A stretch of DNA of 64,000 bases from an uncultured Armatimonadota bacterium (GCA_903833215.1 CAILEM010000060.1:124001-188000), one strand, 5' to 3'. Positions 42,474-51,818 are shown, counted from the first letter of the stretch. Notes: generated by a model from the sequence alone, not told the origin. Numbers and translations: made by a program.

Positions 42474-43629
42474 GAGTGAGGGCCGCCGTTCGCATGCTCA
42501 AGTAGAGCGGGTTCGGACGATGAGAAACCTTCCTTGGCAAACGATCCGTGGGAATCGTGCCGTTTGGTGGCAAATCCCTTGCTAGTATTGCTAGTGAAGC
42601 TTCGTCAATTTGTTCCCGCACAGCTTCATTGAATTTCGTTCGGTAAGTGCCATTTGCGTAAGTGATTAGAAGTAGCCCTTCGTCGAAAGCCCAGTGGTGC
42701 AGGCGGCAAAGCATTATGCCGTTATCTGCTTCGTCCCCTTCGTAGCGTGCATGTGGAAGAATATGCGCGGCCTCAACTCCTGCACGTTGGCCGGTGGAAA
42801 TCTTCGGAAGCCTAATTCCGCAGGCAAGACAGCGCGATCCATAATTCCGCTGCACCGTGCGCCTAAACTTATCGCTCGTCGGCCCCCGGACACCGACAAG
42901 TGCCTGCTTAAGCTTCTGAAGGCGTTTCTTGACTGCTTTCGGCTCTTCCCAATATCCAGACACAGGTTCTGGGATTCCGGCTGATGCTGAGAGCGACGCC
43001 AAAATCGGGAACGAATCCTGAGATTCAAGATGGTTCGCCATGTCTACGACGTCACCATAGCTGACCGATGCTTTGCATATCCGAGTTACACCTTGTTCGG
43101 CTTCCGCCTGAAGCGGGCCAGTCGACCACGCGGACTTTTTCCACGCTACAACAGATTCTGCTAGTTCAGCTGGCAGCATATCAGCTTGCGCAACCATTGC
43201 GGCTAGTCGGGGCATCCTATCCGATGTCCGGATAACTTCTTCTCCAGTACCGAACTTAGCATGGATCTCTACAACATCAAGCCAAAGCAGACCGCCGTCC
43301 ACATGGAAGGATGGGCAGTCTATGCTTGAAATCCTATAAACCCCCGCAGCGATCATCATTGAATTTGGGTCTATATCACTCCTGGTTGGCTTAGGGAGCA
43401 TCATCGCGGCTGCGACCTGCCGGTGAACATGGATTGTCGCATCGAGCAACTTAATCCGAGGTTTTCCGCCTTGGTTTGTAAGAACCGCGCCGGTTCGGAA
43501 TCTCACTCCTGAGCCCAGGTCAATTGCAATTTCCCGGTCGACGTGCTTCTGATGCTCAAACCCCTCAACGCTACCAGAGAGTTCATAGACGCCCCTGCCG
43601 CCACCGCTTCGGTAAGCAATTCTTATCAA
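42466..43629 (-). CDS. HNH endonuclease, probable type II restriction enzyme
   Basis: The 387-residue protein ends in an HNH nuclease domain: a zinc-binding CLACG knuckle, then VEAAHILPHARYEGDEADNGIMLCRLHHWAFDEG with the catalytic His and Asn. The N-terminal 250 residues are unlike any domain I recognise and probably form the target-recognition part. Its position, convergent to the methyltransferase and directly after an XRE controller gene, argues that it is the restriction enzyme. The overlap with the controller gene is four bases. Confidence 0.82.
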   Translation of the reverse strand: MIRIAYRSGGGRGVYELSGSVEGFEHQKHVDREIAIDLGSGVRFRTGAVLTNQGGKPRIKLLDATIHVHRQVAAAMMLPKPTRSDIDPNSMMIAAGVYRISSIDCPSFHVDGGLLWLDVVEIHAKFGTGEEVIRTSDRMPRLAAMVAQADMLPAELAESVVAWKKSAWSTGPLQAEAEQGVTRICKASVSYGDVVDMANHLESQDSFPILASLSASAGIPEPVSGYWEEPKAVKKRLQKLKQALVGVRGPTSDKFRRTVQRNYGSRCLACGIRLPKISTGQRAGVEAAHILPHARYEGDEADNGIMLCRLHHWAFDEGLLLITYANGTYRTKFNEAVREQIDEASLAILARDLPPNGTIPTDRLPRKVSHRPNPLYLSMRTAALTLT

Positions 43630-43859
43630 GATCCTTCGCCGTCCAGAGACTGCAGCAGATCCCCAGGTCCTACGCCAAGCGCGGTCGCTAGTTTATAAAT
43701 GTTAGCGATAGAGATATTCCGCTGCCCCCTTTCGACGCTGCCTACGTACGAACGGTCTAGTCCTGAGCTTAGGGCTAGTTCTTCCTGGGAGATGGCTTTT
43801 AGTTTGCGAATCTCAGCGACGCGGGCACCAAACCTTTTTTGAACATCCGAATCAGCCAC
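43626..43859 (-). CDS. XRE-family controller protein
   Basis: This 77-residue protein is one HTH_3 domain (VAEIRKLKAISQEELALSSGLDRSYVGSVERGQRNISIANIYKLATALG), the size and form of the C proteins that time expression of restriction genes in type II systems. It is directly upstream of and overlapping the HNH nuclease gene. A palindrome like a C-box lies 22 bases before its start (43881-43901). The start is a GTG, and C genes are often leaderless, which would explain the weak ribosome-binding site. Its role as controller is inferred from position, size and the dyad. Confidence 0.8.
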   Translation of the reverse strand: MADSDVQKRFGARVAEIRKLKAISQEELALSSGLDRSYVGSVERGQRNISIANIYKLATALGVGPGDLLQSLDGEGS

Positions 43860-43880
43860 GCACGATTCTTGCTAGGTAGA

Positions 43881-43901
43881 GGGCTATAAGTCCACGGACT
43901 T
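43881..43901 (-). promoter_or_regulatory. C-box-like operator
   Basis: The palindrome AAGTCCACGGACTT (43888-43901) sits 22 bases upstream of the controller gene. Together with the flanking bases, on the minus strand it reads AAGTCCGTGGACTTATAGCC, which resembles known C-box operators with GACTTATAGTCC half-sites joined by GTG. It probably binds the controller protein and sets expression of both the controller and the nuclease. Confidence 0.55.
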
Positions 43902-44191
43902 TGCGCAACAATCTTCGGGAATAGAGTAGTTGCATGCAGTTCCCACCTAATGGTCCTCCACGGATATCGAGCAAGAACACGTGATCTTCGTCGAACGTGT
44001 AGTAGACCGTGAGTTTTCCTCCGTCCGATGCGTAAGGTCAAAGGTCCAATTTCTTACCAGGTCGTTTATGAACACCGCACAGCTTTCCAGCGCGATAGAG
44101 CCCAAAGAATTGCCCCAAGCAACCCGGAATGGATTGATTTGCTTTTCCCCTCCCCTACGAAGGTCGGCGTTAGAGGCACGCCGCTTCGGAC

Positions 44192-46594
44192 CTACGCGCG
44201 GCTGGTGGTGAACTTCATTTTTAGCAGCGAGCGAATTTGGATGAGGGTGAAGCCGATGAGGATGCTGCCCATGACCCAGGCAGCGGCGGTGGCGTAGCCG
44301 AATTTTAGGAACATGAAGGCGTTTTGCCAGACCTCGAGGCCAATAGTGCGGGTGGCGTTGAGTGGTCCACCTTGGGTGAGGACGAAGATGTTCTCCATCG
44401 CCTTGAAACCACCGATGAAGACACCGAGGAGGTTGATCAGGATGAGTGGTTTGAGACCAGGTAGTGTGATGAACCGAATCTTTTGAACCCAGTTCGCGCC
44501 GTCGAGATCGGCTGCTTCGTACCGCTCGTGGCTGATGTTCTTCAGCGCGGCCAAATACAGAATCGAACCGGCGCCTGCTCCTGCCCAGATACCAGGCAAC
44601 ACCACGGCGAACATCGCCAAACTCGGATTACCGAGCCAGTCGTTAGCGGTCGGCCATGGCTTATGCCCAAAGACACTGAGAATTGGGTTACAGACATGCA
44701 CGATGACTGGTGCCAAAAGAGTGTTGAGCAAGCCGACATCCGTCTTGTCATAGAACTGCCGCCACACCAACGAAACCACGATCGATGACGTCATCGCGGG
44801 CAGATAAAAGATGGTGCGAAACAACACCTTGCCCCGTGGGATTTCGTTCAAAGCCAAAGCCAGAAAGATGGGGAGGAAGAACCCGATCGCAAGACTCAAA
44901 CCTACATAAAGGAAGCTATTTAGGATCGAACGGTAGAACACGGGTTGAGTGAACACGCCGATGAAGTTGTCGAGTCCAACCCACTTCGCAGAACCGATAA
45001 TCCGATAGTCCTGAAACGCAATGACCAGACCACGAGCCAACGGATAGTAGGCCCAAATGAGGATGCTCGCGCCAGCAGGCAGGAGGCACATGCCCATGAA
45101 CAGCCACACCTTGGATCGACTCATTCCGGCAGGCAACCGTTCGATGAATACCTCGCGGTTCCTGCGGGCTCGGTTGATGAAGGTGGCCGCCAAACCCGTT
45201 ACCAGCGCCAAAAAGCAGATGAGGATTCCGAGTGCCCATGCCCGCTGGCGAGCCAGCACCTCCGGTGCGGTGTAACCCAATAACTTCTGATCCATCTCCT
45301 TCTGGGCTCGGGTGAGCATCTCCATCGCCGGCGTATTCGGTTCAAGCGTAGCGCGAGCGAGAAGGTCATCGAGGACGGTGTAGACCTGTTGGCAGTTCTT
45401 TCCGTAAGGTTCGGGATGACCGGTCTCAAACACGGCTTCACTGGCAGCAACGTACGAAGGGTCAACCTGACCGAGGAGGTCGGCATATCCGAATTTCTTG
45501 AGCCACGTGGGGTTCACCATATTGCCCAGACCGAGCTCAACGCACTTCTGGGTATTGACCTGGGCGGCATCATCGCCGGAGAAGTACTTGATGAACCTCC
45601 AGCAGGCAGCAAGCCGAGCGGGATCGGTGACTCTCGAGCTGATCGCCCACATGCCAGCATTAACCTCGTTGCGGTGACCACCTGGACCGGCGGGGAGGGC
45701 AGCAATTCCAACAAGGGATGGCGGCAGTTGACTTGAGGCAAGTAGTACGTCGTTGGTGTACGAAAACCACATCGCTGCCTTGCCTTTGTTTACGTCATCA
45801 GTGAAATCTATCGCGTTGGAGGCGACTGGCCCGACCATCTTCCCGTCAGGTTGGCGCTGTGGCGTTTCCAACTTTCGATAGAAGTCGATCGCTTTGGCAT
45901 TTTCGGGGGAGGCGATGAGGGATCGCCAATTGCCACCTGCGTCAGGACCGACAATCTCACCACCGGCTTGGTAGGCGAGGTTCTGCCAATGGTATCCAGG
46001 CGGGTTGGAGAATTCGAAACCAAAGCGCCCCGGTTTGGTGAGTTTCACCGCGTACTTATAGAATTCGTCCCAATCGCGTGGGGGGCGGTTGGGATCGAGT
46101 CCCGCCTCGATGAAGTAGTCCTTTCGGTAGTAAAGGGCAATCGCTACCTGAAAGAATGGTATTGCATAGGTTTTTCCGTCAAAGCTAGTTAAAACCTTGT
46201 GTACGGCCGGGTTAACTCGGGCGACGGATTCGGGATCTTTGGCAATCAAGTCATCGAGGGGCCGACAGAAGCCTTGCTCCAAAAATGTGTAGTACTGGCG
46301 GAAGTTGACGTAGAACACGTCAGGAGAGGTGCTTCCTGCCATCGACATCAGAAACATGTTGTCGGCCTGATCACCGACAGACTCGAGACCACCGGCATTA
46401 ACCACGCGAATATCGGGGTTCTTTCGGTGAAATGCTTCGAAAACGGTTCGACGCACAATGGCGCTCGTAGTCGTCGCTTCTTTAGGAGGAATTCCGTAGC
46501 TCGCTCCTGCCATCATTCGAATGGTGACGGGACCGTCGGCATACGCCGCGGACATCAAGATCAGCAGTATCAAAAGCGCGTAAATTCGGCGCAT
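44192..46594 (-). CDS. Fused sugar-binding protein and MalF-type ABC permease
   Basis: One 800-residue chain contains two normally separate proteins. Residues 1-430 are a signal peptide (YALLILLILMSAAYA) and a family 1 extracellular solute-binding domain (DVFYVNFRQYYTFLEQGFCRPLDDL, YAIPFFQVAIALYYRKDYF). A membrane helix near residue 460 links to a permease with about six more helices, ending in the ATPase-docking EAA loop (YEAADLDGANWVQKIRFITLPGL). A MalG-like permease and ATPase would be needed to make an importer, and neither follows within the window. A tethered binding domain on a CUT1-type permease is unusual; the frame is continuous, so this is a real fusion. It is divergent from recA. 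Confidence 0.88.
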   Translation of the reverse strand: MRRIYALLILLILMSAAYADGPVTIRMMAGASYGIPPKEATTTSAIVRRTVFEAFHRKNPDIRVVNAGGLESVGDQADNMFLMSMAGSTSPDVFYVNFRQYYTFLEQGFCRPLDDLIAKDPESVARVNPAVHKVLTSFDGKTYAIPFFQVAIALYYRKDYFIEAGLDPNRPPRDWDEFYKYAVKLTKPGRFGFEFSNPPGYHWQNLAYQAGGEIVGPDAGGNWRSLIASPENAKAIDFYRKLETPQRQPDGKMVGPVASNAIDFTDDVNKGKAAMWFSYTNDVLLASSQLPPSLVGIAALPAGPGGHRNEVNAGMWAISSRVTDPARLAACWRFIKYFSGDDAAQVNTQKCVELGLGNMVNPTWLKKFGYADLLGQVDPSYVAASEAVFETGHPEPYGKNCQQVYTVLDDLLARATLEPNTPAMEMLTRAQKEMDQKLLGYTAPEVLARQRAWALGILICFLALVTGLAATFINRARRNREVFIERLPAGMSRSKVWLFMGMCLLPAGASILIWAYYPLARGLVIAFQDYRIIGSAKWVGLDNFIGVFTQPVFYRSILNSFLYVGLSLAIGFFLPIFLALALNEIPRGKVLFRTIFYLPAMTSSIVVSLVWRQFYDKTDVGLLNTLLAPVIVHVCNPILSVFGHKPWPTANDWLGNPSLAMFAVVLPGIWAGAGAGSILYLAALKNISHERYEAADLDGANWVQKIRFITLPGLKPLILINLLGVFIGGFKAMENIFVLTQGGPLNATRTIGLEVWQNAFMFLKFGYATAAAWVMGSILIGFTLIQIRSLLKMKFTTSRA

Positions 46595-46640
46595 GAAGCG
46601 ATTCGGTGGGTTTACCTGATCCCTAACCGCATTCCCCTGC

Positions 46641-46681
46641 TTGTCACACGCTTTATAATACTAGTAGAATAACGACTACTA
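46641..46681 (+). promoter_or_regulatory. recA promoter with an inverted repeat
   Basis: A plausible promoter has TTGTCA at 46641-46646 and TAGAAT at 46665-46670, 18 bases apart. TAGTAG (46662-46667) and CTACTA (46676-46681) form a perfect inverted repeat with an 8-base spacer that covers the -10 element. Such a position is expected of an SOS operator, but the LexA motif of this group is not known to me, so this is a candidate only. Confidence 0.4.
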
Positions 46682-46733
46682 TTATCAGTGACTATCTGTT
46701 CCAGGTAGTCTCCCCGCACAAAGGACCAAAACA

Positions 46734-47831
46734 GTGAGAAAAGCTTCCGGCACTTCCGACAAAACGGCCTCCCTTCCTAGCCTTGGAGCAGAAAGAGAGC
46801 GCGCGCTCGACATGGCACTAAGCCAAGTTGAGAAAGCATTTGGCAAAGGCGCGATCATGCGCATGGGTGACGGTTCGCGTGAAGCAATCGATGTCATCTC
46901 GACCGGATCGCTTAGCCTGGACATGTGTCTTGGTGTTGGTGGATTGCCCAAGGGCAGAATTACCGAGATTTACGGACCAGAATCAGGCGGTAAAACCACC
47001 CTGGCCCTCCACTGCGTAGCCGAGGCACAGCGAGCCGGTGGATTGGCGCTATACGTTGACGCTGAGCATGCGCTTGATACTGAATATGCGCGGGCGCTGG
47101 GTGTAGATGTCGACCGACTTTACATCTCGCAGCCGAATAATGGTGAAGAAGCGCTAGAGATCATGGATGCAATCATCCGGTCGGGTGCGGTCGATATCGT
47201 GGTACTCGACTCCGTCGCTGCTCTCGTCCCCAAGGCCGAAATCGAAGGCGAGATGGGTGACTCCTTCGTCGGCGTTCAGGCGAGAATGATGTCGCAAGCC
47301 CTTCGAAAGTTGGGTGGAAGCCTTAACAAGTCGAAGACAGCGGCCATTTTTATCAACCAGCTTCGTGAAAAGATCGGCGTGATGTATGGCAACCCTGAGA
47401 CGACTCCTGGTGGACGTGCTCTCAAGTTCTGGGCAAGCGTACGACTTGAGGTTCGAAAGGGCGATGCAATCAAGGTCGGAGTCGACCAGATTGGAACGCG
47501 AACCAAGGTCAAGGTCGTTAAGAACAAGGTTGCGCCTCCGTTCAAAACCGCTGAGTTCGACGTGATCTTCGGCAAGGGCATTTCTCGCGCCGGCGACCTT
47601 TTGGATGTTGCCGCTCTCAAGAGCATCGTGGGTCGCTCGGGTACCTATTTCAACTACGGCGAAATCCGCCTCGGCCAGGGTCGAGACAACGCTCGAAACT
47701 ACCTAGAAGAGCATCCTGCCATCTTCCAGGAGATCGACACCAAGGTCCGAGACTTGTTCAAAGCCGAAAAGGCTCTCAAGCCAGCGGAACCTGTAAGCGT
47801 CGACGATCCTGAAGAAGAACCGGAAGATTGA
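46734..47831 (+). CDS. recA: Recombinase A
   Basis: The 365-residue protein is a full-length RecA. It has the Walker A motif GPESGGKTT, the [13 protein letters not shown] segment, the Walker B region [15 protein letters not shown], the L1/L2 loops around [12 protein letters not shown] and [22 protein letters not shown], and a charged C-terminal tail. It catalyses strand exchange and triggers the SOS response. Translation starts at a GTG with AAAGGA 8 bases upstream. recX follows 7 bases later. Confidence 0.98.
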   Translation: MRKASGTSDKTASLPSLGAERERALDMALSQVEKAFGKGAIMRMGDGSREAIDVISTGSLSLDMCLGVGGLPKGRITEIYGPESGGKTTLALHCVAEAQRAGGLALYVDAEHALDTEYARALGVDVDRLYISQPNNGEEALEIMDAIIRSGAVDIVVLDSVAALVPKAEIEGEMGDSFVGVQARMMSQALRKLGGSLNKSKTAAIFINQLREKIGVMYGNPETTPGGRALKFWASVRLEVRKGDAIKVGVDQIGTRTKVKVVKNKVAPPFKTAEFDVIFGKGISRAGDLLDVAALKSIVGRSGTYFNYGEIRLGQGRDNARNYLEEHPAIFQEIDTKVRDLFKAEKALKPAEPVSVDDPEEEPED

Positions 47832-47838
47832 TCGGCTG

Positions 47839-48285
47839 ATGCCAGAGGAAGAGCAGTACCATGAGGCGCTGAAACTCGCACTCAAGAAGCTAAGGACCAA
47901 GGACCGCTTTGAAGCGGAAGTCCGAGAGTTTTTGTCAGAGTTCCCGCCCTCGGTCGTAGATCGTGCCATTACGCGCCTCAAAGAACGTAGAATCATTGAC
48001 GATACGAAAACGACATTAAATCTGACCGAGCGCTATTCCGGGAGGCGATCGGTTGGCTTAGAAAAATTACGTACTGAGCTCCTAGAGCGAGGTGCCCCGG
48101 AAGAAATCGTCAATACAGCCCTCTCCGAATTCGCGGATAGCGAAAGCGAGAGGATATTGCTTACGCTAGCGGCGAAATTTTCGCCGACGGATGATGCTCG
48201 CTTAAAAGCAGCTAGATTTCTCTCCTCCCGAGGATTTCAGGAAGAGGGGATTGAGTCTGCGCTTGACCGTTTCTTCCAAAACTAA
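47839..48285 (+). CDS. recX: RecX regulator of RecA
   Basis: The 148-residue protein consists of repeated three-helix units of the RecX type (ALKLALKKLRTKDRFEAEVREFL, VVDRAITRLKERRIIDD, EKLRTELLERGAPEEIVNTAL, LKAARFLSSRGFQEEGIESAL). It binds the RecA filament and limits its activity. Its place directly after recA is the usual one. Confidence 0.88.
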   Translation: MPEEEQYHEALKLALKKLRTKDRFEAEVREFLSEFPPSVVDRAITRLKERRIIDDTKTTLNLTERYSGRRSVGLEKLRTELLERGAPEEIVNTALSEFADSESERILLTLAAKFSPTDDARLKAARFLSSRGFQEEGIESALDRFFQN

Positions 48286-48309
48286 CTGATCCCGGCATTG
48301 AGGTTGATG

Positions 48310-49842
48310 ATGGGCCAAATCTTTGTGGCTATGGGGATCGGTATCGTGACAGTGCTTCTGGCGCTGTGGGGTTGGGTGCGCCCGCTTTATCTGCAAGCAA
48401 TGAAGGCCCAGCAAGATGCCGCTGCCACCGAAAAACGAATCCAACAAGAATCAGAACTTCACAAAAACGCACTCCTGCTCGAGGCGAAAGAATCCGCGAT
48501 CAAGATCCGGGAGCAGGCGGAAGCTGAGGCTCGTGAGAAGCTCGCTGCTTTGGCCAAAACCGAGGATCGCCTTTGCGCCAAAGATGAGTCGTTGGAACTG
48601 AGGCGAACCCACCTCGAAGAGCGAGAGAATAACCTTGCCCGAGATATCCGCAATCTTAGCGAGAAAGAGAACTCGATCGAGGGCCGGATTAAAGATATCG
48701 ACCTCGAAATGCAGCGAATTTCGGAGCTGAATAAGGACCAGGCTCGTGAGCTCTATTTGAGTCAAATTGAGTCTGAGTTCTCGGAAATCGGCCTACGACG
48801 TGCAAAAGAAGTTGAAGCTCAAGCTGTCCTTGAGGCTGAAAAGAAGGCCAAGAAGATCGTGCTCGACGTGATGCAACGATCAGTCGTTGACTACGTCACC
48901 GAAGCCACGCTCGCGGTGGTGGAGTTGCCCAGCGAGGACATGAAGGGACGCATTATTGGGCGAGAGGGCCGAAACATTCGAGCCTTCGAGCAGGTGACTG
49001 GCGTGGACCTGATCATCGACGAGACACCTGAGGCTGTCGTGATTTCCTGCTTCGATCCTGTTCGACGTGAAACAGCGCGGCTGGCCCTCATGAACCTCAT
49101 GGTCGACGGCAGGATCCATCCGGGACGCATCGAAGAGCTGTACGAGAAGGCCCAAGTTGAAGTCAACCGAATGATCTTGGAGGCAGGAGAACGAGCCAGT
49201 GAGCGAGCAAACGTACCGGGACTCTCACCCAAGGTCATCGAGACAATGGGTCGACTAAGGTTCCGAACCAGCTATGCACAGAACGTACTCGACCACTCAG
49301 TTGAAGTTGCTCGCCTGGCGGAGAGTTTGGCCGCAGAAATGGGGCTGAACACTGAAGTCGCCAAGCGCGCAGGCTTGCTCCACGATATCGGAAAGGCCCT
49401 GGGTCCCGAGTGGGAAGGCCCCCACGCCATCACAGGTATGGAGTACCTACGGACCACCGGCGAACGGGAATCTGTTTTGCACGCGGTTGGGGCGCACCAC
49501 CATGAAATTGAGCCAGTGACGGCAGAAGCCGTCCTTGTGATCATCGCTGACTCGATAAGCGCAGCGAGACCAGGTGCACGACGCGAGAACCTAGAGAATT
49601 ACCTAAAGCGGTTGACATCCCTTGAGACCTTGGCTAATTCTTTCGACGGCGTCGAGCGATCTTACGCTGTTCAAGCAGGACGAGAAATTCGGCTGATCGT
49701 CAAGCCGCAAGAAGTCGATGACCTCGGTGCGGCGAGGCTGGCCAACGAAGTCGCCAAGAAGATTGAGAAGGATTTGGAATATCCAGGCCAGATCAAAGTC
49801 ACTGTCATTCGTGAGACGAGAATCCAGCAGATCGCAAAATAG
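48310..49842 (+). CDS. rny: Ribonuclease Y
   Basis: This endoribonuclease initiates mRNA decay at the membrane. The chain has an N-terminal membrane helix (MGIGIVTVLLALWGWV), a long coiled coil to about residue 190, a KH RNA-binding domain (GRIIGREGRNIRAFEQVTGVDLII), and the HD catalytic domain with AGLLHDIGKALG and AVGAHHHEIEP. I chose the ATG at 48310, with GAGG six bases upstream; ATG 48307 and TTG 48298 are in frame. It sits between recX and ymdB, the same order as in many Firmicutes-like operons. Confidence 0.95.
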   Translation: MGQIFVAMGIGIVTVLLALWGWVRPLYLQAMKAQQDAAATEKRIQQESELHKNALLLEAKESAIKIREQAEAEAREKLAALAKTEDRLCAKDESLELRRTHLEERENNLARDIRNLSEKENSIEGRIKDIDLEMQRISELNKDQARELYLSQIESEFSEIGLRRAKEVEAQAVLEAEKKAKKIVLDVMQRSVVDYVTEATLAVVELPSEDMKGRIIGREGRNIRAFEQVTGVDLIIDETPEAVVISCFDPVRRETARLALMNLMVDGRIHPGRIEELYEKAQVEVNRMILEAGERASERANVPGLSPKVIETMGRLRFRTSYAQNVLDHSVEVARLAESLAAEMGLNTEVAKRAGLLHDIGKALGPEWEGPHAITGMEYLRTTGERESVLHAVGAHHHEIEPVTAEAVLVIIADSISAARPGARRENLENYLKRLTSLETLANSFDGVERSYAVQAGREIRLIVKPQEVDDLGAARLANEVAKKIEKDLEYPGQIKVTVIRETRIQQIAK

Positions 49843-49859
49843 GCTCACACACAAATCAA

Positions 49860-50645
49860 ATGGCCACCTACAACATTCTATTTCTGGGTGACGTCGTCGG
49901 ACGTCCCGGCCGAATTGCCATCCAAAACGACTTACCGAAATTGGCAAATCGTTATCGTCCGCTATTCACGATTGTCAATGGAGAAAACGCAGCCGGAGGA
50001 GTCGGCATCACCCCGGACATTGCGGAGGAGATATTCGAGGCCGGAGCCGATGCGATTACCTTGGGCAATCATGCGTTCAACAAGCGTGAGATCAACGATT
50101 ATCTAGAAACGCAGCGTCCGATTGTTCGTCCTTCCAACATGCCCAAGGGCGTTCCTGGAACCGGCCTAAAGTCGATCTCCAAGGATGGAATCAAGCTGGC
50201 AATCATGAACTTATGCGGGAGGGTGTATATGGAGGGGTATGGCGATCCGTTTGCGGAAATCGACCGTCTCTTCGAGACCATTCAGACCCCGCACCGCTTT
50301 GTCGATTTTCACGGTGAAGCGACGAGCGAAAAGGTCGCGATGGGTTGGCACTGTAACGGTAGAGCGACTGCAGTCGTCGGAACACATACGCATATACAAA
50401 CTGCGGATGAAACGGTGCTACCAGGTGGCACCGCGTATATCACGGATGTTGGGATGTGCGGACCAGTAAGGAGCATTTTGGGAATGGACCGTGAGATCAT
50501 CTTGCGGCGATTCCGAACGACCTTGCCACAACGATTCGAGGTTGCAAACGAACCTGGTGTAATCTGTGGGGTAGTAATTGGCGTCGAAAGAGATACGGGA
50601 CGCGCGACAAGCATCGAGCGCATCCAGTTTGGAGAAGCAACGTAA
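49860..50645 (+). CDS. ymdB: YmdB-family metallophosphoesterase
   Basis: The 261-residue protein has the TIGR00282/YmdB signatures: FLGDVVGRPGR with the first metal ligands, VNGENAAGGVGI, TLGNHAFNKREI and VGTHTHIQTADE, and the typical TDVGMCGP near the end. YmdB-type enzymes hydrolyse 2',3'-cyclic nucleotides and affect RNA levels and community behaviour in Bacillus. It follows rny by 17 bases, the conserved arrangement. The ribosome-binding site is weak, so coupling to rny translation is likely. Confidence 0.93.
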   Translation: MATYNILFLGDVVGRPGRIAIQNDLPKLANRYRPLFTIVNGENAAGGVGITPDIAEEIFEAGADAITLGNHAFNKREINDYLETQRPIVRPSNMPKGVPGTGLKSISKDGIKLAIMNLCGRVYMEGYGDPFAEIDRLFETIQTPHRFVDFHGEATSEKVAMGWHCNGRATAVVGTHTHIQTADETVLPGGTAYITDVGMCGPVRSILGMDREIILRRFRTTLPQRFEVANEPGVICGVVIGVERDTGRATSIERIQFGEAT

Positions 50646-50662
50646 ATTCGCGGAGGAATTGA

Positions 50663-51808
50663 GTGAATAGAATTTGGGTGGCATTGATAGCGTCAGCGGT
50701 AAGCGGCTCAGCCTTGGCACAGAGTGCCGTTTTGTATCAGCCTGCGAGAGGCATTAAGGACCAGGGACTCTCAATTAAGTCATGGGGTAGCGGCACAATT
50801 TCCGAGACAGATGAGACTGCGTTCGAAGGCACTCACTCAGTCCGGATTTCGACACACAACTATTTCCAAGGTGGAATCGTCGGATTTAACACCCCAATCG
50901 ACCTCGCAAAGGATTTCAACACGAAAACGAATCTCCTGAAGATTACGTTCAAGGTTGCAGATGCTGGTGTCGTGAATGGCGGTGGTTTCGCTGGCGGCAA
51001 AGGTAAGGGCGGCGGCTTTGGTCCCGGCGGTGCCGGTGGTTTTGGGCCCGGTGGCCCTGGTGGCGCCGGTCCCGGCGGTCCTGGCGGCGGTCAGAAAGGC
51101 GGTTTCGGTGGTTTTGGTCCCGGTGGCCCTGGCGGTCCTGGAGGACCTGGTGGACCGGGTGGTCCCTTCGGAGGCCAGCGAGGCGGTCAGCGTGGCGGAC
51201 CTGGCGGTGGTCAAAAGGGTGGCGGCGGCGGTCAAGCTGGCCTTGACGGCGGCGGTGGTCCAACTGGCGGTAGCAGAGGCGGCGGTTCAGCCGCGGCTGC
51301 TCCTGAGTTCAAGTTCTTCAGACTCATCGTAACAACCAGCGACGCAAAGCGCAGCGAAGTTTACGTTCCTGCCGATACCAGCGCAGCGACGGATCAAGGT
51401 TGGAAGACCGTTTCCATTCCTCTCCAGGCGATTACTGGGCTGGATCGAACCAACAAGACAATCCAGAGCATCGCATTTGCAGGCAATACGACTTCGACTT
51501 TCTATGTTGGCGACCTCCGGGTTGTTGATGATTCAACACCGATTCGCGGTGAACCAAACACCCGTGAATTGAATATGGCGCTCGGCGATGAGTACACCTT
51601 CAGTGCCACTGGATTCGGTGGATCCAGCATCCTGAAGTACACGTGGGACTTCGATGACAAAGACGGTATTCAAGTGGATGCCGAAGGTCAGGCAATCGTT
51701 CGCCGGTTCCGAAAGGCTGGAACCTACACTGTAACAGTAACGATCGCAGACTTCTACGGCCTAAAGCAGCCGTACTCTGCAACCATCAAAGTCACAGTCA
51801 ATCCTTAA
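50663..51808 (+). CDS. Exported Gly-rich protein with a C-terminal PKD domain
   Basis: This 381-residue protein has a signal peptide (VALIASAVSGSALAQ), an N-terminal beta-sandwich-like domain interrupted after about 108 residues by a roughly 105-residue Gly-Pro-rich low-complexity segment (GGFGPGGPGGAGPGGPGG and similar), then the rest of the sandwich (FKFFRLIVTTSDAKRSEVYVP) and a PKD domain (DEYTFSATGFGGS, YTWDFDDKDG, AGTYTVTVTIADFYG). The first domain resembles a carbohydrate-binding module into which the low-complexity stretch has been inserted. GTG start with GGAGG upstream. It lies 17 bases after ymdB and ends at a strong terminator. The role is probably at the cell surface. Confidence 0.72.
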   Translation: MNRIWVALIASAVSGSALAQSAVLYQPARGIKDQGLSIKSWGSGTISETDETAFEGTHSVRISTHNYFQGGIVGFNTPIDLAKDFNTKTNLLKITFKVADAGVVNGGGFAGGKGKGGGFGPGGAGGFGPGGPGGAGPGGPGGGQKGGFGGFGPGGPGGPGGPGGPGGPFGGQRGGQRGGPGGGQKGGGGGQAGLDGGGGPTGGSRGGGSAAAAPEFKFFRLIVTTSDAKRSEVYVPADTSAATDQGWKTVSIPLQAITGLDRTNKTIQSIAFAGNTTSTFYVGDLRVVDDSTPIRGEPNTRELNMALGDEYTFSATGFGGSSILKYTWDFDDKDGIQVDAEGQAIVRRFRKAGTYTVTVTIADFYGLKQPYSATIKVTVNP

Positions 51809-51818
51809 CACAAAATCA

